A stretch of 64,000 nucleotides of DNA. It comes from Amycolatopsis arida. Its GTDB lineage: Bacteria; Actinomycetota; Actinomycetes; Mycobacteriales; Pseudonocardiaceae. Below the pieces are notes generated by a model, which did not search any database, was not told the DNA's origin, and saw only the letters and a list, made by a program, of their open reading frames with translations. Made by a program: the position numbers and the translations under genes. The stretch lies in NCBI RefSeq assembly GCF_900115565.1, contig NZ_FOWW01000006.1, positions 1 to 64,000 of the forward strand, in the 5' to 3' direction. Each line of letters opens with the position of its first letter. Position 1 is the first letter of the stretch. Positions 24,034 through 32,409 of the stretch are shown one piece after another.

Positions 24034-25124
24034 GTCTCCGGGTACTGCACGTGGCGCAGCCGACCACCGGCGGTGTCGCCCGGTACGTCGCCACGGCCGC
24101 GGCCGATCAGCGCCGCCGCGGGTGGGACGCCGTGGTGGCCTGCCCGGACGGCGGCACCCTCCCGGGCACGCTGCGCCACTGGGGTGTGCCCCGGCTGCCG
24201 TGGCCGGCCGCCCGCTCCCCCGGGCCGGGCACCGTGGCGGAGATCGCCAGGGTGCGGCGGATCGTCGCCGCGACCCGGCCGGACGTGGTGCACCTGCATT
24301 CGGCGAAGGCCGGCCTGGCCGGCCGGCTGGCGGTGCGCGACCGCCGGCCCACCGCGTTCCAGCCGCACGGCTGGTCGTGGCTCGCGGCCACCGGCGCGGT
24401 GGCGGAGGCCGCCCGGCGCTGGGAGCGGGTCGCCACCCGGTGGACCGGCGCGCTGGTGTGCGTCGGCGACGGCGAGGCCGCGCAGGGCCGCGCGGCCGGG
24501 GTGGGCGCGGTGACGGTGGTACGCAACGGCGTCGACCTGGCCGAGTTCGCGCCCACGGACGACGGCACCACCAGGGCCCGGATCGGGATCGCGCCGGAGG
24601 TTCCGGTCGCCGTCTGCCCTGGCCGGCTGACCCGGCAGAAGGGGCAGGACGTGCTGCTCGCCGCGTGGCCGGCGGTGCGGGCCCGCTGCCCGGACGCGCG
24701 GCTGGTGCTGGTCGGCGACGGCGAGCTCGGCCCGGCGCTGCGCGCGGCCCGCCCGGAGGGGGTGGACCTCGTGCCCGCGGTCGCCGACGTGCGGCCGTGG
24801 TACGCCGCCGCCGACGTCGTGGTGCTGCCGTCCCGCTGGGAGGGGTTGTCGCTGACCGCGCTCGAAGCGTTCGCCAGTGGCCGCCCGGTGGTCGGCAGTG
24901 ATGTGCCGGGGCTGGCCGAGGTGCTCACCGCCGGCTGCGCCACCGGCGTGCCTCCGGAGGACCCGTCGGCGCTCGCGGCCGCGCTGGCCGACCGGCTGGC
25001 CGACCTGCCCGGCACCCGCGCCGCGCGGGCCGCCGCGCTGGTCCACGCCAGGCGGTTCGACCTGCGGGAGACCCTGGACCGGTTGGCCGAGCTCACCGAG
25101 CGACTCGCGCGGCCGGGTCCGTAG
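24030..25124 (+). CDS. Glycosyltransferase family 4
   Basis: A second 364-residue GT-B enzyme of the same operon. It begins VLHVAQPTTGGVARYVATAA and contains PDVVHLHSAKAGLAGRLAVR, VVRNGVDLAEFAP, CPGRLTRQKGQDVLLAAWPA and SRWEGLSLTALEAFASG with the donor-binding glutamates. This pattern resembles rhamnosyl/galactosyl transferases of exopolysaccharide operons, but the donor cannot be assigned. ATG at 24030 overlaps the preceding stop; its TAG shares one base with the next GTG. Confidence 0.93.
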   Translation: MSLRVLHVAQPTTGGVARYVATAAADQRRRGWDAVVACPDGGTLPGTLRHWGVPRLPWPAARSPGPGTVAEIARVRRIVAATRPDVVHLHSAKAGLAGRLAVRDRRPTAFQPHGWSWLAATGAVAEAARRWERVATRWTGALVCVGDGEAAQGRAAGVGAVTVVRNGVDLAEFAPTDDGTTRARIGIAPEVPVAVCPGRLTRQKGQDVLLAAWPAVRARCPDARLVLVGDGELGPALRAARPEGVDLVPAVADVRPWYAAADVVVLPSRWEGLSLTALEAFASGRPVVGSDVPGLAEVLTAGCATGVPPEDPSALAAALADRLADLPGTRAARAAALVHARRFDLRETLDRLAELTERLARPGP

Positions 25125-26701
25125 TGGACCGGCGGGACGCGCTCAGGGCGGGCGCGGTCGCGCTGACGGGAGGTCTGATGGGACAGCTGCCCGGGGCCAC
25201 CCCGGCGTCGCCGCGGCTCGGCGCCGGCGCCACCGCGCTGAACGTGGTCGACGTCGGCGCCGTTGGCGACGGCCGCACCGACGACACCGCGGCGATTCAG
25301 CGGGCGCTGGCCGGCGCCGCGGAGGGGACCACGGTGGTGTTCCCCGGAGGCCGGACCTTCGCGTTGTCCGGCGGCCTGGCGGTCGGCCGGCGGCTGGTGC
25401 TCACCGGCGGCGGGGTGCTGTCGTTCGTCGCCGGGATCGAGCACGGGCCGGCACTGCGGCTGGCCGCCGATGGCTGCCGGGTCGACGGGCTGCGGCTGCG
25501 CAACCCGAACCTGCTGCGCGCCGTGGACGGCGAGGCCAACACCGGCATCCTGGTCGCCGCCAACGACGTGGTGGTCACCGGGTGCCACCTCGAGCTGTTC
25601 CAGTACGGCATCGCCGTGCAGAGCACCGGCGGCGAGTTCACCGACATCGTGATCAGCCAGAACCGGGTCGCCGACGTCCTCGGCTCGGGTTCATCCACAT
25701 CGGACGCCGGGGAGGACCGTGGCGACGGGATCACCGTCTGGGGCGCGCGGGTCAGCGTCGTGGGCAACGTGGTCTCCGCGGCCGAGGGCACCGACGCCCG
25801 GATCGGCATCCACTGCGAGGCGCTCTCCGCCGGGCGCAACCGCACGTTCCCCGCGCACACCGACGCGCTGGTCACCGTCAGCGGGAACGTGGTGCGCGGG
25901 CGGTTCCGCCGCGGCATCGTCTGCGAGGAGATGCGAGCCGTGACGATCACCGGCAACGTGGTCGCCGACCCCACCTGGTGGGGCATCGCGCTGATCGCCT
26001 CCGCCGACTGCGCGGTGACCGGCAACACCGTCGTGTGGACCCGCACCGCCGCCGACCTGCAGGGCGAGACCTTCGCGCCACGCCGGTGCGCGCTGCACTG
26101 CCTCGGCGGGGTGCGCAACAGCGTGTTCACCGGCAACGTCGTGCGGGCCGCCGCCGGCTCGGCGCTGTTCAGCTACTTCACCGCGACCGCGGCCGACCAG
26201 CTGGACCCGCCGACCCCCACCGACGTGCTCGTGGCGGACAACGGCTTCGCCGCCGACGACGGAGCCGACGTGCGGTTCGGCGTCACCTCGGACGTGCGGA
26301 CGACCCGGTTGCGGGTGCGCGGCAACACGGTGCGCGGCTTCACCGAGCGCGGGTTCTGGGGCTTCGGCGCCGAGCGGGCGGAGATCCGGGACAACCTGTT
26401 CGAGGCGGCGCCGGCGGCGACCGGGGACAGCGTGGGCGTCCACTGCGCCGAGGACTCCGGCGACGACATGTCGATCTGCGGCAACACGGTGCGCGGCACG
26501 GCCACCGGCATCCTCCGGGCGAACGGCTCCGGCACGCTGATCACCGGCAACACGGTCGAGGCCGCGACCCGGGGCATCGACTGCTGGGGCACCGAGCGGT
26601 CGATGGTGAGCGGCAACGTGGTGCGGGTACCCGGGCCGGAGAAGATCGTCAACGTCGACGCCGCGCGCGAGCTGGTGGTGCGGGACAACCTCACGCCGTG
26701 A
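25124..26701 (+). CDS. Tat-exported right-handed beta-helix protein
   Basis: A 525-residue parallel beta-helix protein of the pectate-lyase-like superfamily. The N-terminus MDRRDALRAGAVALTGGLMG is a twin-arginine signal. VVDVGAVGDGRTDDTAAIQR is the entry strand shared by polysaccharide lyases and phage-tailspike-like hydrolases. The body is built of repeated rungs with GN(V/T)V motifs. In exopolysaccharide operons such proteins are usually extracellular lyases or epimerase-like enzymes that trim the polymer, so that is the inferred role. Catalytic residues cannot be assigned. It overlaps the convergent membrane gene by 11 bp at their stops. Confidence 0.85.
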   Translation: MDRRDALRAGAVALTGGLMGQLPGATPASPRLGAGATALNVVDVGAVGDGRTDDTAAIQRALAGAAEGTTVVFPGGRTFALSGGLAVGRRLVLTGGGVLSFVAGIEHGPALRLAADGCRVDGLRLRNPNLLRAVDGEANTGILVAANDVVVTGCHLELFQYGIAVQSTGGEFTDIVISQNRVADVLGSGSSTSDAGEDRGDGITVWGARVSVVGNVVSAAEGTDARIGIHCEALSAGRNRTFPAHTDALVTVSGNVVRGRFRRGIVCEEMRAVTITGNVVADPTWWGIALIASADCAVTGNTVVWTRTAADLQGETFAPRRCALHCLGGVRNSVFTGNVVRAAAGSALFSYFTATAADQLDPPTPTDVLVADNGFAADDGADVRFGVTSDVRTTRLRVRGNTVRGFTERGFWGFGAERAEIRDNLFEAAPAATGDSVGVHCAEDSGDDMSICGNTVRGTATGILRANGSGTLITGNTVEAATRGIDCWGTERSMVSGNVVRVPGPEKIVNVDAARELVVRDNLTP

Positions 26702-27812
26702 CGGCCGGTGACCCGCCCCGCGCCCGCGCGTCCCGCTCCCGCTGGGCGCGGAACCGGACGAACAGCAGCGGGAACAGCGGCAGCAGCGGGGTGAGGTGCT
26801 TGAGGTAGGAGCCGTAGTCCGGTTCGAACACCGCCTGCACGGTGAGCATGGCCAGCAGCAGGGACACCGCCCTGGCCATCGGCACGTCACGGGCGAACCA
26901 GCCGCGCCGGGTGCCCCACGCGACGCCGCGGGCCACGGTGCCCAGCCAGAGCGCGGCGATCACGACGGAGAAGCCGAGGTAGACCACCGAGCCGTCGAGC
27001 AGCAGCGGAATCGGCACCACCAGCAACAGCACGGTCAGCGCCGCGTTGGCGGCGGCCAGCGGCGGGGTGTCCGCCGGCAGGTAGTCCTGGATCGCCGACT
27101 GCGCGTTCGGCGAGTTGACCCGGTACTGGGCCACGATCTCCCGGAACGTGTTCAGGTCCTGGCCGAGCAGGACCTCCACGCCGACCGCGAAGGCCAGCAG
27201 CGCGCCGGCCATGACCAGCGGCACCCAGACCGGGGTGCGGGCCCTGCGCAGCACCAACCGCAGCAGCACGTACACGCCGGCCACGAGGAACCAGTACTCG
27301 CGCAGGGTGGCGGCGTAGAGGCAGGCGGCCGCGACGAACACGACGTCGCCGAGCACCGAGCGGGGCAGCAGCACCAGGCCGAGCACCAGCAGCAGCACCA
27401 GGCTCTCCTTCGAGTACTGCGCGAGGTAGACGGCGCAGGCCGCGGCGCAGAAGCAGAAGATCCCGGTCTCGTACACGGTGAATCGGGTCAGCGCCGACCA
27501 CGGCGCGCAGGTGAACAGCAGCGCGAAGAACAGCAGCATGGTGACCGCCTGCACGGCCGTCGGGTGGCCCATCGCGCCCAGGGCGCGGTAGATCCACGCC
27601 ATCACCACGAACGAGTCCGCCGAGTCCGGGGTGGCGGTCGGCATCACCGCCTGCAGGTGCCGGTCGTCGAGGAAGTACTTCTCCGGCAGGAATCTCCGGT
27701 TGACCAGGCCGAAGAAGAAGCACACCGGCAACCACACGAGCACGACCAGCTGGGGCAGCAGCCGGCCGGCGGACCCCGCCGCGCGGGGCGCCACGCTGGT
27801 GTGCTGTCCCAT
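26691..27812 (-). CDS. Polytopic membrane protein, Wzy-like polymerase candidate
   Basis: A 373-residue protein with about ten hydrophobic helices (for example LVVLVWLPVCFFFGLVN, FCFCAAACAVYLAQYSKESL, LYAATLREYWFLVAGVYVLL) and one large extracytoplasmic loop around FREIVAQYRVNSPNAQSAIQ. Arginines in periplasmic loops and the position among glycan genes fit an O-antigen/exopolysaccharide polymerase. No named family is recognised with certainty. It is the only gene of the locus on the minus strand; its stop lies inside the beta-helix gene and its start is divergent from the Wzz-like gene, 111 bp apart. Confidence 0.7.
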   Translation of the reverse strand: MGQHTSVAPRAAGSAGRLLPQLVVLVWLPVCFFFGLVNRRFLPEKYFLDDRHLQAVMPTATPDSADSFVVMAWIYRALGAMGHPTAVQAVTMLLFFALLFTCAPWSALTRFTVYETGIFCFCAAACAVYLAQYSKESLVLLLVLGLVLLPRSVLGDVVFVAAACLYAATLREYWFLVAGVYVLLRLVLRRARTPVWVPLVMAGALLAFAVGVEVLLGQDLNTFREIVAQYRVNSPNAQSAIQDYLPADTPPLAAANAALTVLLLVVPIPLLLDGSVVYLGFSVVIAALWLGTVARGVAWGTRRGWFARDVPMARAVSLLLAMLTVQAVFEPDYGSYLKHLTPLLPLFPLLFVRFRAQRERDARARGGSPAVTA

Positions 27813-27923
27813 CCGGCTCCCGCTCCGCCCGGCCTCCGACCACGCCGGCCCTCCTACCGGGGCGGCCGGTCGCGACGACCTAGGATAACCAGCGACGATC
27901 GCGGACGGTGGGCAGGAGGACGG

Positions 27924-28607
27924 GTGGAGTTCGGCGACGTGGTCCGGCTGCTCGGCCGGCGGTGGCTCGTCGTGCTGGCCGCGGTGGTGGCCGGCGGGCT
28001 GGCCGGCCTCGCGGGCGCGGCGCTGCTGCCGCCCAGCTACGAGTCGGAGGTGAACCTGCTGTTCAACCGGCAGGGCGCGGCCGAGGTCACCGGCGGTAGC
28101 CAGGACCTGCTGCAGCGGATGCCGACGTTCGCCGCGCTCACCACGACGGCGGCGGTGCTGGACCCGGTCGCCGACCGGTTCGGCTACCCCGGTGGGGCGC
28201 AGGAACTGCGGAAGAAGGTCACCGCGGTGACGCCGGACTCGACGCTGCTGCTGCGGATCACGGTGACCGACCGCGACCCGACGCGGGCCACCCGGCTGGC
28301 CGACGCGGTGGCCGCGAGCTACGCCGACGCCGTCCGCACGGAGTTCGGCACCGACTCCGCGGACAATCCACGGATCGTGGTGGCCACCGTGCAGCCGGGC
28401 ACGGCGCCCACCGCGCCGGCGTCGCCATCGGTGCCGCTGTTCGTGGCGGCCGGCGCGGTGGGCGGGCTGATGGTGGTGACGATCGTGCTGATGACCGTCA
28501 CCACCCTGCGCCGCCCGGGCCCCGAGGACCGGCGCGTGCGGGAGCGGCCCAGCCCGCGGCCCCGCGAGCCCGAGCCCGAAACCGAGCCCGACGAGTCGAG
28601 GGCCTAG
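27924..28607 (+). CDS. Wzz-like chain-length determinant / capsular co-polymerase
   Basis: A 227-residue protein with the Wzz topology: helix 1 (WLVVLAAVVAGGLAGLAGAA, about residues 14-33), an extracytoplasmic domain starting PPSYESEVNLLFNRQG, a proline-rich approach PTAPASPSVPLFVAAGAVGG, helix 2 near 172-195, and a charged cytoplasmic tail rich in Arg, Pro and Glu. No Walker motifs, so the tyrosine kinase part is absent. It should set polymer length with the polymerase. GTG at 27924 follows AGGAGGACGG. It ends 12 bp from the convergent P450 gene. Confidence 0.85.
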   Translation: MEFGDVVRLLGRRWLVVLAAVVAGGLAGLAGAALLPPSYESEVNLLFNRQGAAEVTGGSQDLLQRMPTFAALTTTAAVLDPVADRFGYPGGAQELRKKVTAVTPDSTLLLRITVTDRDPTRATRLADAVAASYADAVRTEFGTDSADNPRIVVATVQPGTAPTAPASPSVPLFVAAGAVGGLMVVTIVLMTVTTLRRPGPEDRRVRERPSPRPREPEPETEPDESRA

Positions 28608-28619
28608 ATCCCGATCGCG

Positions 28620-29846
28620 TCACCTGGCAGTGTCCGTCCAGGTGACCGGCAGTTCGTGGACGCCGTAGATGTTCATGTCGGTCTTGAGTTTCACGTCGCT
28701 GGCGGGGATGGCGAGCTCGAGGGTCGGGAAGCGACGCAGCAGGCCGGCGAAACCGGCGCGCATCTCGATGCGGGCCAGTTGCTGGCCGAGGCACTGGTGG
28801 ACGCCGTGGCCGAAGGACAGGTGACCGCGGGCCGTGCGGTGGATGTCCAGGGTGTCGGGGTCGTCGAAGCGCCGGGGGTCGCGGTTGGCGGCCAGCAGCG
28901 AGACGACGACGGTCGATCCCGTGCCGATCGTCTCGCCGCCGAGCTCGATGTCCTCCGTGGCGTAGCGATAGAAGATGTCGGCAATGGACAGGTAGCGCAG
29001 GAGCTCCTCGACGGCACCGGGCAACAGGTCCGGGTTGGCGCGCAGTTCGGCCAGCTGCTCGGGGTGTTCCAGGAGCGCGAAGGTGCCCAGCGCCAGCATG
29101 TTGGCGGTGGTCTCGTGGCCCGCGAGCAGCAGCAGGAAGGCGATGCCGGTCAGCTCCTCGATGGTGAGGTCGTCATGGCGGGCCAGGTCGGACAGGATGT
29201 CCTCGCCAGGTTCGGCGCGTTTGCGCGTGGCCAGTTCGGACAGGTACGTGGTGATCGCGCCGTACGCGGCCATCTTCTCCTCGAGCGTCACGTCCTTTTC
29301 CAGGAACTTGGCGGAGTTGACCTGGAAGGTCTCCCGGTCGGCGTAGGGGACGCCGAGCAGTGCGCAGATCACCAGCGAGGGCACCGGCAGCGCGAACTCC
29401 GCGACCAGGTCGACCGGCGGGGTCAGGCGCGCCAGCTCGTCCAGTTGCCGCTCGGCGATGTCGACGATGTTCTCTTCGAGCTGCTTCATGCGTTTGACGG
29501 TGAAGGTGCCGGTGAGCCTTCTCCGTAGCCGGGTGTGGTCCGGCGGGTCCATGGCGATGAACAAGCCCGGCACCTGCGGGGACGGTTCGGTAGCGGCGGG
29601 CATGCCGGGGGTCTCGTACGGCACGTGGAGAACGCCGATGTCCTGGCGGGAGCTGAACCTGGTGTCGGCCATGAGCTGGCGGACCGCGTCGTAGCCGGTG
29701 ACGAGCCAGCCCTCGTGACCGTCGGGGAAGACCATGGGACTGACCGGGCGGGCCTCGCGCAGCCGGGTGATCTCGCGGGGCGGGTCGAAGGGACCTGCAT
29801 CGCGCTCCATGGGGAGACCGTGCGGGATCGGAACCGGGTGACTCAT
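28620..29846 (-). CDS. Cytochrome P450
   Basis: A 408-residue soluble class I bacterial P450. It has the I-helix oxygen-binding motif AGHETT, the K-helix ExxR in VEELLRYLS, and the haem loop FGHGVHQCLGQQLARIE with Cys352 as thiolate ligand. The N-terminal half has SSRQDIGVLHVPYE and AMDPPDHTRLRRRLTGTFTV, the C-helix WxxxR region replaced by the usual HTRLRR. Substrate unknown; no ferredoxin or reductase is adjacent. ATG at 29846 has AAGGAAG 6 nt upstream and gives the conserved start MSHPVPIP; a longer frame upstream is not needed. Three 11-bp direct repeats lie about 60-90 bp upstream. Confidence 0.95.
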   Translation of the reverse strand: MSHPVPIPHGLPMERDAGPFDPPREITRLREARPVSPMVFPDGHEGWLVTGYDAVRQLMADTRFSSRQDIGVLHVPYETPGMPAATEPSPQVPGLFIAMDPPDHTRLRRRLTGTFTVKRMKQLEENIVDIAERQLDELARLTPPVDLVAEFALPVPSLVICALLGVPYADRETFQVNSAKFLEKDVTLEEKMAAYGAITTYLSELATRKRAEPGEDILSDLARHDDLTIEELTGIAFLLLLAGHETTANMLALGTFALLEHPEQLAELRANPDLLPGAVEELLRYLSIADIFYRYATEDIELGGETIGTGSTVVVSLLAANRDPRRFDDPDTLDIHRTARGHLSFGHGVHQCLGQQLARIEMRAGFAGLLRRFPTLELAIPASDVKLKTDMNIYGVHELPVTWTDTAR

Positions 29847-29904
29847 CGGACTTCCTTTCGTGGCGGTTGTCGCGGCCACCCTCACCGACGGACCAGCCAT
29901 ACGA

Positions 29905-29934
29905 CTGACACGGCTCTGACATGGCTCTGACACC
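29905..29934. promoter_or_regulatory. Three 11-bp direct repeats upstream of the P450 gene
   Basis: ctgacacggct, ctgacatggct and ctgacacc follow each other with an exact 11-bp period, about one helical turn, 59-88 bp upstream of the P450 start. Such 11-bp-spaced direct repeats are the binding pattern of SARP-type activators. No SARP gene is in the window. Confidence 0.4.
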
Positions 29935-30042
29935 GACCACGATCACCACGTGCTGCTGGAGTACGAGCCGTACCTCGGCAGGACGTTCTGGCGCCGTGAT
30001 GGCACCACGACGTCGAGGTTCAGCTTGGGGTGCGAGGGCGAC

Positions 30043-30912
30043 TCAGGCGAGCCCGCGCACGACGCGCGCGGGTGGGCGGTCCCCCTGGACGGCGGCCACC
30101 ATCTCCAGCACGTGCCGGGTCCGGCGCACCTCGTGCACCCGGAACACCCTGGCACCCGCGGCGGCGGCCAGCGCGGTGGCGGCGAGGGTGCCGTCGACCC
30201 GCTCGGTCACCTCCACGCCGAGCGTCTCCCCCACGAAGTCCTTGTTGGACAGGGCCATGAGGACCGGCCACCCGGTCGCCACCAGCGCGTCGGCGTGCCG
30301 CAGCAGCTCCAGCCCGTGCCAGGTGTTCTTGCCGAAGTCGTGGGTCGGGTCGAGCAGCACCCCCTCGCGGGGCACGCCGCGGGCCACCACGGCCTCGGCC
30401 AGCCGCGTGGTCTCCTCGACCACGGATCGCACCACGTCGGCGTAGCGCATCCGGAACGGCCGGGTGCGCGGCGGGATTCCACCGGTGTGCGAGCAGACGT
30501 AACCGGCGCCGAACTCGGCGGCGACGTCGGCCAGCCGGGGGTCGGCGCCGGCCCAGGTGTCGTTGAGCAGGTCCGCCCCCGCGGCGCAGGCCCGCCGGCC
30601 CACCTCGTGGCGCCAGGTGTCGACGCTGATCACCAGGTCCGGGTGACGCCGCCGGACCTCCTCGACCAGCGGCACGACCCTGCGAATCTCCTCGGCGGCG
30701 TCCACCTCGGCGCCGGGCCCTGCCTTCACCCCGCCGACGTCGACGATGTCGGCACCCTCCTCGACCGCCCGGTCCACCGCGGCCAGCGCGGCGTCTCGGG
30801 CGTAGGTGGCGCCACGGTCGTAGAACGAGTCCGGGGTGCGGTTGACGATCGCCATCACGAGCGCGCGGTCGCGGACCACCCTGCGGCCCCGGAACACCAG
30901 CTCGTTCGGCAT
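30043..30912 (-). CDS. folP2: Dihydropteroate synthase-like protein, FolP2 type
   Basis: A 289-residue pterin-binding TIM barrel. It has MAIVNRTPDSFYDRGATY where true DHPS enzymes have NVTPDSFSDGG, then ADIVDVGGVKAGPG, SVDTWRHEVGRRA and NDTWAG. These substitutions match the mycobacterial FolP2 paralogue, which in M. leprae was reported to lack DHPS activity. So the role in folate synthesis is doubtful; in mycobacteria folP2 sits beside the glucosyl-3-phosphoglycerate synthase gene, but no such gene is here. ATG 30912 follows GGGGGTGGGC; GTG 30918 is the alternative start. Confidence 0.85.
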   Translation of the reverse strand: MPNELVFRGRRVVRDRALVMAIVNRTPDSFYDRGATYARDAALAAVDRAVEEGADIVDVGGVKAGPGAEVDAAEEIRRVVPLVEEVRRRHPDLVISVDTWRHEVGRRACAAGADLLNDTWAGADPRLADVAAEFGAGYVCSHTGGIPPRTRPFRMRYADVVRSVVEETTRLAEAVVARGVPREGVLLDPTHDFGKNTWHGLELLRHADALVATGWPVLMALSNKDFVGETLGVEVTERVDGTLAATALAAAAGARVFRVHEVRRTRHVLEMVAAVQGDRPPARVVRGLA

Positions 30913-31042
30913 GCCCACCCCCGTTCGACGGCGCGGACGCCACCGACCGGCGGTGGCGTCCTCCCCGCCACGCTAGCGGACCCACCGGCCCACCCGTCGG
31001 ATCCGGTCGGAGACCGGCTGCGCGGGATCGGCGCGGGCACGG

Positions 31043-31076
31043 GCCTGCCCCGGCCGCGGGACGGGCCGGGGCAGGC
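31043..31076. terminator. Hairpin terminator after the S1 protease gene
   Basis: gcctgccccggcc (31043-31055) and ggccggggcaggc (31064-31076) form a perfect 13-bp stem with an 8-base loop, 30-64 bp beyond the protease stop on the minus strand. No T-run, as is usual in high-GC actinobacteria. Confidence 0.7.
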
Positions 31077-31106
31077 TGGCGGCGGACCGAAGGGGGTGCC
31101 GCGAGG

Positions 31107-32258
31107 TCAGCCGGCGGTGAGCAGGCGCAGGTTGTAGCGGCTGAGGATTTCCCCCACCGGCTGGAAGTAGGTGGTGCCACCGGAACGGCAGTTGCCGGAG
31201 CCACCGGAGGTCACGCCCTGTGCGTGCGCGTTGTTCCGGTCGGCGGTCACCAGCGACCCGCCGGAGTCACCCGGCTCGGCACAGACGGTGGTGCGGATGA
31301 GCCCGCTCACCCGGCCCTGGGGGTAGGTCACGGTGGCGTTGCGCGCGGTGATCCGGCCGCAGTGCCACCCGGTGGTCGAGCCCGACCGGCACACCGACGC
31401 GTTCACCGGCGCCTCCGTGGCCCCGCGCACCTGCACGTTCCCACCCGAGCGGTAACCGTTCACCACCGGCTGCGGGGTCCAGTTCGAGTTCACCCGCACC
31501 CAGCCGTAGTCGTTGCCTGGGAAGGACGAACCCTGGAACGTGCCCTGGGTGGCCCGGTTGTACCCGGCGGTGGTGGAGCCGACCCGGCCGCAGTGGCCGG
31601 CGGTCACGAAGCCGCCCTGCACCGAGAACCCGATGGAGCAGCGGGTCCGGTTGTCGATGTAGTAGGCGTCGCCGCCCCGCACGTCGTACAGCGGTCGGGG
31701 CCGCTCCGCGGTGGCCTCGATCCGGACGGTGCCGGCCGGTGCCCCGCTGTCGGCAGCGAACCGCTCCGCGGCACCCACCGCGTAGCCGTGCGCGAGCACC
31801 ACCAGGGCGTTGGCCTGCTCGTCGACGTACCACGACACCACCGACTCCGGCGCGGTCTCCGCGTTGCGGTCGAGCGCGGCCTTGGCCGCGTCGAGGGTGG
31901 CCTTGTCGTGTGCGACGACCGTGGGCACGGCCCCGGCGGCACGCACGGCGTCCGCGTCGGCCTCGTCGGCGACCGCGACGACCAGGCGGCTGCCGTCGTC
32001 GGTCAACCACGAGCCGACGAACCGGTTCCCGAGCTCCGCGCGCAGCCGCTGGTCGGCGGCGATCGCGCGCTGCTCGCCGGCGAGCCGGGCGCGCGCCTGC
32101 TCGGCGGTCAGGCCGAGGTCGCGCTGGTACGCGGTGAACATGTCGGTGCCGGGGGTCTCCGGGGTGACGGAACCCGCGGTGGCGGGAATGGCCATGGCGG
32201 CGACCAGCGCCGCGGTCGGCACCGCCACTGACAGTAGTCGGAGCAGTCTGCGGGACAT
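31107..32258 (-). CDS. Secreted S1 family serine protease (streptogrisin/alpha-lytic type)
   Basis: A 383-residue preproprotease. The signal peptide is MSRRLLRLLSVAVPTAALVA through AMAIPATAG. A pro-domain of about 160 residues follows (YQRDLGLTAEQARARLAGEQ; SWYVDEQANALVVLAHGYAV), the alpha-lytic type that acts as folding chaperone. The mature part starts around YDVRGGDAYYIDNRTRCSIG and has the catalytic His in TAGHCG, Asp in GNDYGWV and Ser332 in GDSGGS; cysteines near GHCG, VCRSGSTTGWHC and VCAEPGDSGG suggest the three disulfides of streptogrisins. ATG 32258 follows AAGGAG by 8 nt. A hairpin sits in its leader region and a LysR gene is upstream. Confidence 0.95.
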   Translation of the reverse strand: MSRRLLRLLSVAVPTAALVAAMAIPATAGSVTPETPGTDMFTAYQRDLGLTAEQARARLAGEQRAIAADQRLRAELGNRFVGSWLTDDGSRLVVAVADEADADAVRAAGAVPTVVAHDKATLDAAKAALDRNAETAPESVVSWYVDEQANALVVLAHGYAVGAAERFAADSGAPAGTVRIEATAERPRPLYDVRGGDAYYIDNRTRCSIGFSVQGGFVTAGHCGRVGSTTAGYNRATQGTFQGSSFPGNDYGWVRVNSNWTPQPVVNGYRSGGNVQVRGATEAPVNASVCRSGSTTGWHCGRITARNATVTYPQGRVSGLIRTTVCAEPGDSGGSLVTADRNNAHAQGVTSGGSGNCRSGGTTYFQPVGEILSRYNLRLLTAG

Positions 32259-32287
32259 GCCGCTTCTCCTTCGCAGGGTGACCGGCA

Positions 32288-32317
32288 CGGCCCGCCCGGG
32301 TTTGGTCGGGCGGGCCG
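32288..32317. terminator. Hairpin between the lysR and protease genes
   Basis: cggcccgcccg (32288-32298) pairs perfectly with cgggcgggccg (32307-32317) around the loop ggtttggt. It lies 93 bp after the LysR stop and 30 bp before the protease start, so it may end lysR transcription or act as a leader attenuator of the protease gene. Confidence 0.6.
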
Positions 32318-32409
32318 AGCCGAGGCAGGGACGAGGCGAATCTTTCGGTCAAAACGCTAGGTCGGTGCGCCGCGGCGGCGCCAATACTAGTTACCTCATA
32401 TCGTTGGCG

